From: Flavobacterium sp.
GTDB lineage: Bacteria; Bacteroidota; Bacteroidia; Flavobacteriales; Flavobacteriaceae
Direction: 5' to 3'
DNA: 5,585 nt
Assembly (NCBI GenBank): GCA_024709705.1
Contig: JANJWE010000067.1
Coordinates: 1 to 5,585, forward strand
Part shown: positions 1-5,585 of the stretch, piece by piece
How the letters are laid out: every line of letters starts with the position of its first letter
Position numbering within the stretch: the first letter of the stretch is position 1
Program-made: the position numbers and the translations under genes
Notes under the pieces: model-generated
Database searches by the model: none
What the model saw: only the letters and a program-made list of their open reading frames with translations
Told to the model about the DNA's origin: nothing

Positions 1-2
1 CA

Positions 3-227
3 CTACTCATAATAATTGGTATTTATTACGCATTTAAAATCTTAGCCCGATTTTTAATGCCCATTTTGTTGCGAAAGATGGTTCAAAAAGCAGAACAAAA
101 CTTTAAACAACAAGCCGATTTTTACAATCAAAATCAAACGAAAAATCAAACTTCTTCAAATGCCCACGCTACACCAAAACCTAAAAAACAAGTAGGTGAG
201 TACATAGATTATGAAGAAGTAGAATAG
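3..227 (+). CDS. DUF4834 family protein, C-terminal part (5' truncated by window edge)
   Basis: The frame is open from the window edge to a TAG at 225-227 and encodes 74 visible residues; the true start lies upstream. The visible part opens with a hydrophobic stretch (LLIIIGIYYAFKILARFLMP, about residues 1-20), consistent with the end of an N-terminal membrane anchor. A basic/Gln-rich segment follows (KMVQKAEQNFKQQ), then a polar low-complexity linker rich in Asn, Gln, Thr and Pro, and finally an acidic tail VGEYIDYEEVE. That anchor, polar linker and acidic VGEYIDYEEVE-like end match what I recall of the DUF4834 family, small Bacteroidota proteins of about 90-100 residues with no known function, so probably only 10-25 residues are missing. 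In Flavobacterium-type genomes such a gene often sits just before a YfhO family gene, as here. The assignment rests on recall of the tail motif and gene order, not on a search. Confidence 0.75.
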   Translation, partial: LLIIIGIYYAFKILARFLMPILLRKMVQKAEQNFKQQADFYNQNQTKNQTSSNAHATPKPKKQVGEYIDYEEVE

Positions 228-273
228 TTCGTTTTCCTTTACTATATTTACAGTTGACTATTAAAAATTTACA

Positions 274-2718
274 ATGAAGTATTTTCAAAGATTTCTTCCC
301 CATCTTTTAGCTCTTTTAGGCTTTGTTCTTTTGTCTCTGGCCTATTTTTATCCGGTTTTACAAGGCAAACAAATTTCGCAATCCGATATTGTACAATATA
401 CGGGTATGGCCAAAGAACAAAACGATTTTAGACAACAAACCGGCGAAGAACCCTATTGGACTAATAGTGCTTTTGGAGGAATGCCCACCTATCAATTGGG
501 TGCAAAATATCCGCACAATTACATCAAATCGGTAGATAGTTTGTTACGCTTTTTACCCAGACCTGCCGATTATCTTTTTCTCTATTTTTTAGGTTTCTAT
601 ATTCTTTTATGTGTTTTGAAGATAGACCCTCTTAAAGCTTTTTTTGGAGCTTTAGCTTTTGGGTTTTCTACCTATTTGATTGTTATTCTGGGTGTAGGAC
701 ACAATGCAAAAGCTCATGCCATTGCCTATATGCCCATGGTTGTAGCCGGTGTTTTATTGGTTTTTCAAAAACGTTTTATAGTTGGGGGCTTACTCACAAT
801 GGTTGCTGCAGCTCTCGAAATTCAAGCCAATCACTTTCAAATGACTTACTATTTGTTATTACTTCTGATTGTGATTGCTGTTTATTACATCTATGCGTTA
901 GCCAAAGCTAAGGAGTTTAAAAACATAGCCATAGCAATGGGTGTTTTTGCAATTGCCGGAATTTTAGCATTAGGTGCCAACGCTTCAAATTTATGGGCTA
1001 CAGCAGAATATACGGAGTTTAGTACCCGGGGTAAAAATGAATTAACTTTAGGTCTTGATGGCGAAAAAATAGAGACCAAGTCGGGGATGTCTTACGAATA
1101 CATTACCGAATACAGTTATGGAATTTTCGAAAGTTTCAATCTAATAGCTCCTCGACTTTTTGGAGGCGGAAATGCAGAGAAGTTAGATGAAAAAAGCAAC
1201 TTGTATGATTTCTTCATAGGATTAGGTGCTCCCGAAAACGATGCTTTAGAATATGCCAACAATGCACCAACTTATTGGGGAGATCAACCCATTGTTGCGG
1301 CACCGGCCTACATAGGTGCGGTGGTTTTCTTTTGGTTTGTTTTGGGAATGTTTACAGAGAAAAGAAAGTTAAAATATGCTTTCCTAGCCGGAGCAGTTTT
1401 ATCGTTACTGCTTTCTTGGGGAAAAAACTTTCCACTACTTACCGACTTTTTCATTTCTTATTTTCCGTTGTATAACAAATTTAGAGCCGTTTCATCCATT
1501 CAGGTAATTTTAGAAATGTGTATACCTGTAATAGCTATATTGGGTTTGCATTCCTTTTTTAAATTAAACAAAGACGAACAGTGGAAAGCCTTGTGGAAAT
1601 CGGCTTCGGTTGCCTTGGGTATTTTGGCTTTACTTTTTGTAAGTAAAAGTGCCTTTAATTTTGCCGGAGGCAGCGATGCATATTTCAGACAGGCCTATGG
1701 AGAGATAGGTCAACCTTTTATTGATGCTTTAAAAGAAGACCGCAAAGCTATGTATTCCTCAGATTTATTGCGTTCTATGGGTTTGATAGCTTTAGTTTTT
1801 GCTATTTTTTGGTTGTTCATAAAAGAGCGAATGTCACAAGTAATGGCTTTGGTTTTGGCAGGTTCTGTAATGGTTCTAGATTTAATTGTTATTGATAAAA
1901 ATTATGTAAACGCACAAGATTTTGTTAGTGCCAGAGAAGTAATGGAACCTTTTCAACCTACTCCGGCAGACCTGAAAATCTTGCAAGATACCGATCCGAA
2001 TTTTAGGGTTTATGAGCCCAGTCAGGGTATGGCCAGTGGAAGGACTTCGTATTTTCATAAATCTATTGGGGGATACAGTGCTGTAAAGCCTCAGCGAATG
2101 CAGCAATTGTATGATTACCAAATTTCTCAAAATAACATTCAGGTTTTAAATATGCTTAATGTGAAGTATGTTATCCAAACCACTGAAGAAGGACAACCTA
2201 TACCATTGCAAAATCCAAATGCGAACGGTAATGCTTGGTTTGTCAATGAAATTAAAGCAGTAAATTCTGCGGATGCTGAAATTAAAGCTTTGGATAGTTT
2301 GAATACCAAAACTACTGCGGTTTTAAATCGTAAAGAATTTGTTTCTCAAGCTAAAGAATTGGAAAACAAAAAATTTCAAACCGACAGTTTAAGTTCCATT
2401 AAGTTAATTTCATACGAACCCAATTATCTTAAATATATTTCTGATAATTCACAAAATGGAGTGGGAGTTTTTTCAGAGATTTATTACCCAAAAGGGTGGA
2501 AGGTAACCATTGACGGTCAGGAAGTAGAAATGTTTCGTGTAAATTTTGTGTTAAGGGCATTACAAATACCGGCCGGAAAACATACTATAGAGTTTACATT
2601 TGAACCGGAAGTGGTTCAAAAAGGAAGTACAATGGCTTTATTTAGTTCGATGGGTATGCTTTTGTTAATTTTGGGTGGCTTGTATTACGAACGTAAAAAA
2701 GGGATATCAACCCATTAG
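274..2718 (+). CDS. YfhO family membrane protein (putative GT-C-type glycosyltransferase)
   Basis: This is a complete 814-residue polytopic inner-membrane protein. The start is ATG at 274: residues 2-6 are basic and lead straight into TM1 (about 9-28), and no Shine-Dalgarno is present, as is usual in Bacteroidota. A long first periplasmic loop carries SQSDIVQY (D38) and the EPYWTNSAFGGMPTYQ block (59-74). An acidic residue in this first loop is the typical catalytic position of GT-C enzymes. About a dozen TM segments lie between roughly 98 and 541, with GVGHNAKAHAIAYMP (140-154) and NKFRAVSS (401-408) as conserved-looking blocks. A soluble region (about 542-784) holds YFHKSIGGYSAVKPQR (593-608) and a terminal sheet-like stretch YYPKGWKVTIDG (737-748), then a last TM (785-804) and a basic cytosolic tail. 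In Firmicutes, YfhO proteins use undecaprenyl-phosphate sugars to decorate extracellular polymers; the donor and acceptor here are unknown. The next gene begins 11 nt downstream, suggesting co-transcription. Confidence 0.9.
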   Translation: MKYFQRFLPHLLALLGFVLLSLAYFYPVLQGKQISQSDIVQYTGMAKEQNDFRQQTGEEPYWTNSAFGGMPTYQLGAKYPHNYIKSVDSLLRFLPRPADYLFLYFLGFYILLCVLKIDPLKAFFGALAFGFSTYLIVILGVGHNAKAHAIAYMPMVVAGVLLVFQKRFIVGGLLTMVAAALEIQANHFQMTYYLLLLLIVIAVYYIYALAKAKEFKNIAIAMGVFAIAGILALGANASNLWATAEYTEFSTRGKNELTLGLDGEKIETKSGMSYEYITEYSYGIFESFNLIAPRLFGGGNAEKLDEKSNLYDFFIGLGAPENDALEYANNAPTYWGDQPIVAAPAYIGAVVFFWFVLGMFTEKRKLKYAFLAGAVLSLLLSWGKNFPLLTDFFISYFPLYNKFRAVSSIQVILEMCIPVIAILGLHSFFKLNKDEQWKALWKSASVALGILALLFVSKSAFNFAGGSDAYFRQAYGEIGQPFIDALKEDRKAMYSSDLLRSMGLIALVFAIFWLFIKERMSQVMALVLAGSVMVLDLIVIDKNYVNAQDFVSAREVMEPFQPTPADLKILQDTDPNFRVYEPSQGMASGRTSYFHKSIGGYSAVKPQRMQQLYDYQISQNNIQVLNMLNVKYVIQTTEEGQPIPLQNPNANGNAWFVNEIKAVNSADAEIKALDSLNTKTTAVLNRKEFVSQAKELENKKFQTDSLSSIKLISYEPNYLKYISDNSQNGVGVFSEIYYPKGWKVTIDGQEVEMFRVNFVLRALQIPAGKHTIEFTFEPEVVQKGSTMALFSSMGMLLLILGGLYYERKKGISTH

Positions 2719-2729
2719 TCTTTTACAAT

Positions 2730-4037
2730 TTGGAAACTTTACCAACAGCTCGAAAAAAGATTCTCATTGTTACATACTATTGGCCTCCAGCCGGTGGTCC
2801 TGGTGTGCAACGTTGGTTAAAGTTTGTAAAATATCTGCCTGATTTTGGTTTTGAACCTCATGTTTATATTCCGGAAAATCCAACCTATCCCATTCTGGAT
2901 GAGCATTGGGTTGATGAGGTTTCCAACAAAGCCGTGATTGTAAAAAACAAAATACGAGAGCCTTACCGATTAGCTTCATTTTTATCCAGAACAACAACAC
3001 AAAAAATTAGTTCCGGAATTATTCCGAAAGTTAAAAAGCAATCGTTTTTACAAAAATTGATGCTATGGATACGGGGCAATATTTTTATTCCCGATGCCCG
3101 GGTTTTATGGGTCAAACCTTCGGTTCATTTTCTAAAAGATTATCTGGTTCAGCATCAAATTGACACCCTAATTACAACCGGACCACCTCATAGTTTGCAT
3201 TTGATTGGATTGCAATTGAAAGAACAAATGAATCTCAAATGGATAGCCGATTTTAGAGATCCCTGGACAACAATTGGTTATCATAAAGAATTGCGATTAA
3301 CTGAAAATTCGACTCAAAAGCATAAAGATTTAGAAAGAAAAGTTCTCCAAACGGCCGATTTGATAGTAGTGACCAGTCCAACCACCCAAAAGGAATTTGC
3401 TCAAATAACCTCGCAACCCATAACGGTAATTACGAATGGTTATGATGTTGAAAAAGGAATTCCCTTTATTTTGGACGAAAAATTTACAATAGCTCATATA
3501 GGTTCTTTTTTATCCGATAGAAATCCCAGAATTTTATGGAAGGCACTCAAGGAGTTAGTCAAAGAGGAACCTGGTTTTGCAGCTGATTTTCAATTGAAAT
3601 TGATTGGGAAAGTAAGTCAAGATGTTTTGGATACAATAGCAGAGTTTAAATTAGATAAGTTTGTATATAATCTAGGTTATTTACCTCATAATAAAGCGAT
3701 TGAACATCAAAGGTCTTCTCAGGTTTTACTTTTAATTGAAATTGATTCAGAGCAAACCCGTTGTATAATACCCGGAAAGTTGTTTGAATATATGGTTTCT
3801 GAACGACCCATCTTGGCTATCGGTCCTCCAGAATCTGATTTTGAATCCATTTTAAAAGAAACCAATACGGGTCATTTTTTTAGTTATGAGGAAAAAGACG
3901 AACTCAAAAATCTTCTTTTGTCGCATTACAAAAAATACAAAACCAAAGATTTAAAAGTTCATGCCGTTGGTTTGCAGCAATTTAGCAGAAAAAGCTTGAC
4001 TGAAAAATTAGTAAATCAGATTTTAGTTAATTTGTAA
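2730..4037 (+). CDS. GT-B glycosyltransferase (GT4-like), TTG start
   Basis: This 435-residue soluble protein is probably cytosolic and membrane-associated, and transfers a sugar from a nucleotide-sugar donor. The N-terminal acceptor domain opens with KKILIVTYYWPPAGGPGVQR (9-28), the strand and Gly-rich loop typical of GT4-like enzymes. ITTGPPHSLHLIG (148-160) and ADFRDPW (173-179) are further family signatures. VITNGYD (233-239) precedes the interdomain hinge. The C-terminal donor domain starts near IAHIGSFLSDRNP (254-266) and contains IIPGKLFEYMVSERPILAIGP (346-366), where the Lys/Glu residues correspond to the nucleotide-sugar-binding region. The protein ends FSRKSLTEKLVNQIL, usual for the family. 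The TTG at 2730 is chosen because the frame upstream is closed by TAA at 2694-2696, no ATG or GTG lies between, and the start falls 8 residues before the conserved KKILIV strand. It sits 11 nt after the YfhO gene and 15 nt before the flippase, so it is probably part of a surface-glycan operon. The specific sugar cannot be inferred. Confidence 0.9.
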   Translation: METLPTARKKILIVTYYWPPAGGPGVQRWLKFVKYLPDFGFEPHVYIPENPTYPILDEHWVDEVSNKAVIVKNKIREPYRLASFLSRTTTQKISSGIIPKVKKQSFLQKLMLWIRGNIFIPDARVLWVKPSVHFLKDYLVQHQIDTLITTGPPHSLHLIGLQLKEQMNLKWIADFRDPWTTIGYHKELRLTENSTQKHKDLERKVLQTADLIVVTSPTTQKEFAQITSQPITVITNGYDVEKGIPFILDEKFTIAHIGSFLSDRNPRILWKALKELVKEEPGFAADFQLKLIGKVSQDVLDTIAEFKLDKFVYNLGYLPHNKAIEHQRSSQVLLLIEIDSEQTRCIIPGKLFEYMVSERPILAIGPPESDFESILKETNTGHFFSYEEKDELKNLLLSHYKKYKTKDLKVHAVGLQQFSRKSLTEKLVNQILVNL

Positions 4038-4052
4038 CAAAATAAAATAACA

Positions 4053-5111
4053 ATGGGAATTGTAGTCAATCAGTCCATAAAAAATACCCTTATTACCTTT
4101 ATAGGTTTTGGAATTGGTGCTACAAATTCTTTGTTTATGTACACGCATTTTTTAGGCGATGATTATTATGGTTTGACTGCATTTTTACTATCTACAGCCA
4201 ATATTCTAATGCCATTAATGGCTTTTGGAATTCAAAATACGTTAATACGTTTTTACAGTGAACACAAAACGGAAGACGAAAAGTCTCGTTTTTTAAATTT
4301 AATGTTGGTTCTTCCCCTGACCATTGTAATACCCCTATTGATTATTTTGTCTTTGGCTTATCCTCAAGTTGCCGGCTTGATTTCTAAAGAAAATGCTATT
4401 ATTTACGATTATGTATGGATCATCCCAACCATTGCTTTGTTTATGGGATATTTTGAGATTTTTTATGCATGGGTCAAAGTTCATTTGAAATCGGTTTTTG
4501 GAAACTTTATTAAAGAAGTTTTACTACGGGTTTTTATTAGTTTTTTTTTATTGGCCGTTTTTTGGGGATGGATAACCAAAGTCCAATTTGTTTACAGTTT
4601 AGTGGTTATATATTTTTTGATGATGAGCCTTATGGGTTGGGTTGCTTTTAAAGTACGTAAACCCCAATTTCACTTAAAATTTCCAAAAGAGAAGAAAGAA
4701 ATTATAACTTATTCTGCTTTTATACTATTTTCCTCCGGAATAGCAGTATTACTTTTGGATATTGATAAGTTTATGATTGGGCAATACATTCCAATTAAAG
4801 AAGCCGCATATTACTCTGTTGCCATTTTTATTGCACTCACTATTTCGGTTCCTATGCGTGCGATGCACCAAATTACGCATCCTATCACAACCGATTTGAT
4901 GTCTAATAATAAGCATGCCGAACTGAATGATTTATACAAAAAAACGGCTATCACTCTACAAGTTATTGGAGGATTCATTTTGATTGGTATTCTCACTAAT
5001 ATTAATCAAGTGTATGCATTGCTCCCCGAAAAATACAGTAGCGGTATAGTAGTGGTGTTTTTTATAGCTTTTTCTAAGTTTTTTGATTTGATGTTGGGAA
5101 ATAACAATTAG
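4053..5111 (+). CDS. Truncated flippase, N-terminal ten-TM part up to the premature TAG
   Basis: This is the product expected if TAG at 5109-5111 is obeyed: 352 residues ending DLMLGNNN just after TM10. It keeps the first MOP-type bundle and part of the second, but lacks the last four TMs. Flippases of this family alternate between two bundles packed around a central cavity, so this fragment is unlikely to be functional by itself (inference). The start ATG at 4053 is 15 nt after the glycosyltransferase stop, with the leader ending ATAACA directly before ATG. The entry is listed separately because an automatic annotation would show this as an intact shorter gene. Confidence 0.7.
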   Translation: MGIVVNQSIKNTLITFIGFGIGATNSLFMYTHFLGDDYYGLTAFLLSTANILMPLMAFGIQNTLIRFYSEHKTEDEKSRFLNLMLVLPLTIVIPLLIILSLAYPQVAGLISKENAIIYDYVWIIPTIALFMGYFEIFYAWVKVHLKSVFGNFIKEVLLRVFISFFLLAVFWGWITKVQFVYSLVVIYFLMMSLMGWVAFKVRKPQFHLKFPKEKKEIITYSAFILFSSGIAVLLLDIDKFMIGQYIPIKEAAYYSVAIFIALTISVPMRAMHQITHPITTDLMSNNKHAELNDLYKKTAITLQVIGGFILIGILTNINQVYALLPEKYSSGIVVVFFIAFSKFFDLMLGNNN

Positions 5112-5528
5112 ATTATCTTTAATTCTAAATATTACCGAATTGTACTTTTATTAGGACTGGCCTTAGTGGTCATAACCATTGGTTTAAATTTAATTTTTAT
5201 TCCCTTGTTTGGAATTGAAGGAGCAGCTTTGGCTACATTAATTTCTATAGCCCTGTACAGTTTAGCCAAGTTGTTTTTTGTGGTTTTTAAGTTGAATTTG
5301 TTTCCGTTTACTTCAAAAACACTAGTTTCACTTGCAACTATTACTCTGAGTTTTGTAGTGTTTTATTTTTGGGATTTTGCTTTTCATCCGTTGCTCAATA
5401 TCGTTTTAAAATCAATTTTAATTACATTATTTTATTGGGGAATTAATTACAAATTGAATGTTTCATCCGATTTGAATCAAATTATTACGTCTCTTTGGAA
5501 TCGGGTAGCAAATCGTTCTTTCAAGTAA
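5112..5528 (+). pseudogene. Flippase C-terminal remnant (last four TMs) after the premature stop
   Basis: These are 138 codons in the same frame as the upstream part, ending TAA at 5526-5528. Residues run IIFNSKYYRIVLLLGL (start of TM11), then NLIFIPLFGIEGAALATL, the conserved loop-TM12 signature of Wzx/PST flippases, then TMs near post-stop residues 62-85 and 92-110 and a short polar tail. No ATG occurs in frame anywhere in the segment. The first usable alternative start is GTG at 5166 (a 120-residue reading, 5166-5528), which falls inside TM11 and so is unlikely to be a natural start. Independent translation is therefore improbable, and the piece is best read as the rest of the upstream gene. 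Confidence 0.75.
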
Positions 5529-5585
5529 GTTTTTGCAAGATGAATATCGATACACTTTGTTCAATCCCAATTTCTTACCTAATGT
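5529..5585. other. Unassigned 3' edge, possible partial gene on either strand
   Basis: These 57 bases follow the flippase stop and are too short to assign. On the + strand an ATG at 5540 reads MNIDTLCSIPISYLM to the window end, and an overlapping frame from TTG at 5533 stays open reading LQDEYRYTLFNPNFLPN. On the - strand a frame enters from beyond the window and ends TGA at 5463-5465, giving a 40-residue tail that includes LGLNKVYRYSSCKNLLER; it would overlap the flippase end by 66 bases. I recognise none of the three. The short-spaced + strand layout upstream slightly favours a + strand gene. No hairpin plus T-run terminator is visible. Confidence 0.25.

Larger units (their letters stand above)
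4053..5528 (+). pseudogene. Polysaccharide/LPS flippase (Wzx/PST type, MOP superfamily) interrupted by in-frame TAG
   Basis: Read through one stop codon, this is a 491-codon gene, the normal length for O-antigen/polysaccharide flippases. Such proteins move undecaprenyl-pyrophosphate-linked glycans across the inner membrane. The N-terminus (ATG 4053, A/T-rich leader) gives about ten TM segments (near 11-30, 39-60, 83-105, 118-138, 155-175, 177-198, 215-234, 249-268, 297-316, 329-348). Family-like blocks include GIQNTLIRFYSEHKT (59-73), LDIDKFMIGQY (235-245), RAMHQITHPITTDLM (269-283) and FSKFFDLMLGNNN (340-352). Codon 353 is TAG (5109-5111). The same frame then continues IIFNSKYYRIVLLLGL, another TM, NLIFIPLFGIEGAALATL and three more TMs, giving the usual total of about 14. 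There is no frame change and no missing segment, so the lesion is one codon. It is either a real nonsense mutation (recent, because the tail shows no other decay), a sequencing error, or read-through. If real, glycan export may depend on another flippase. Confidence 0.8.

Noticed and set aside
243..250. TATATTTA resembling the Bacteroidota -7 box TAnnTTTG, upstream of the YfhO gene
   Set aside because: Seven of eight positions fit, but the last base is not G and no TTTG-like -33 element lies at the proper distance upstream; such A/T strings are frequent by chance here.
228..273. Terminator or attenuator between the DUF4834 and YfhO genes
   Set aside because: The 46-nt gap has A/T-rich sequence and a repeated TTTACA, but no inverted repeat able to form a stable stem.
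323..535. Alternative-frame + strand open frames inside the YfhO gene (also 1275-1475)
   Set aside because: They are wholly nested in a strongly supported gene in another frame, with no recognisable motif or spaced start signal.
891..1079. Antisense open frame inside the YfhO gene; similar ones at 1882-2130, 2770-3000 and 4811-4996
   Set aside because: They lie wholly opposite well-recognised coding sequence, show no family features, and are short enough to arise by chance.
5112..5528. The downstream flippase piece as an independent small membrane protein
   Set aside because: It has no in-frame ATG, its first alternative start (GTG 5166) lies inside a TM segment, and it continues the upstream flippase frame and homology exactly.
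4053..5528. Genetic code reassignment of TAG as explanation of the internal stop
   Set aside because: The DUF4834 and YfhO genes both end in TAG at the expected family C-termini, so TAG works as a normal stop in this genome.

Overview
The window is AT-rich bacterial DNA whose coding all runs on the + strand. It looks like a member of Flavobacteriaceae (Bacteroidota). The evidence is threefold: the protein families present (a DUF4834-type tail, a YfhO family protein with the flavobacterial N-terminal pattern, a GT-B glycosyltransferase and a Wzx/PST-type flippase); A/T-rich translation starts without Shine-Dalgarno motifs; and strongly AT-biased codon use. The genus cannot be fixed from the sequence alone.

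Layout: (1) 3-227, the C-terminal part of a small membrane-anchored DUF4834 family protein whose start lies before the window. (2) 274-2718, a complete 814-residue polytopic YfhO family protein. (3) 2730-4037, a complete 435-residue cytosolic GT-B glycosyltransferase that starts with TTG. (4) 4053-5528, a 14-TM polysaccharide flippase gene split by one in-frame TAG codon at 5109-5111. Homology and reading frame continue unchanged after the stop, so this is a single point nonsense lesion (or base-call error), not a frameshift. (5) 5529-5585, a short unassigned tail open in several frames on both strands.

The gaps between genes are 46, 11 and 15 nt, with no visible terminator, so genes 2-4 (and perhaps gene 1) probably form one transcription unit. 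Together they suggest a surface-glycan module: a cytosolic glycosyltransferase builds on a lipid carrier, a flippase moves lipid-linked glycan across the inner membrane, and a GT-C-like YfhO protein works on the periplasmic side. That division of labour is inferred from family knowledge; no substrate can be read from the sequence.

No RNA genes, CRISPR arrays, insertion sequences or other mobile elements were seen. The main anomaly is the nonsense codon in the flippase. The rest is ordinary chromosomal content, and I see no convincing sign of a new defence or mobile system.
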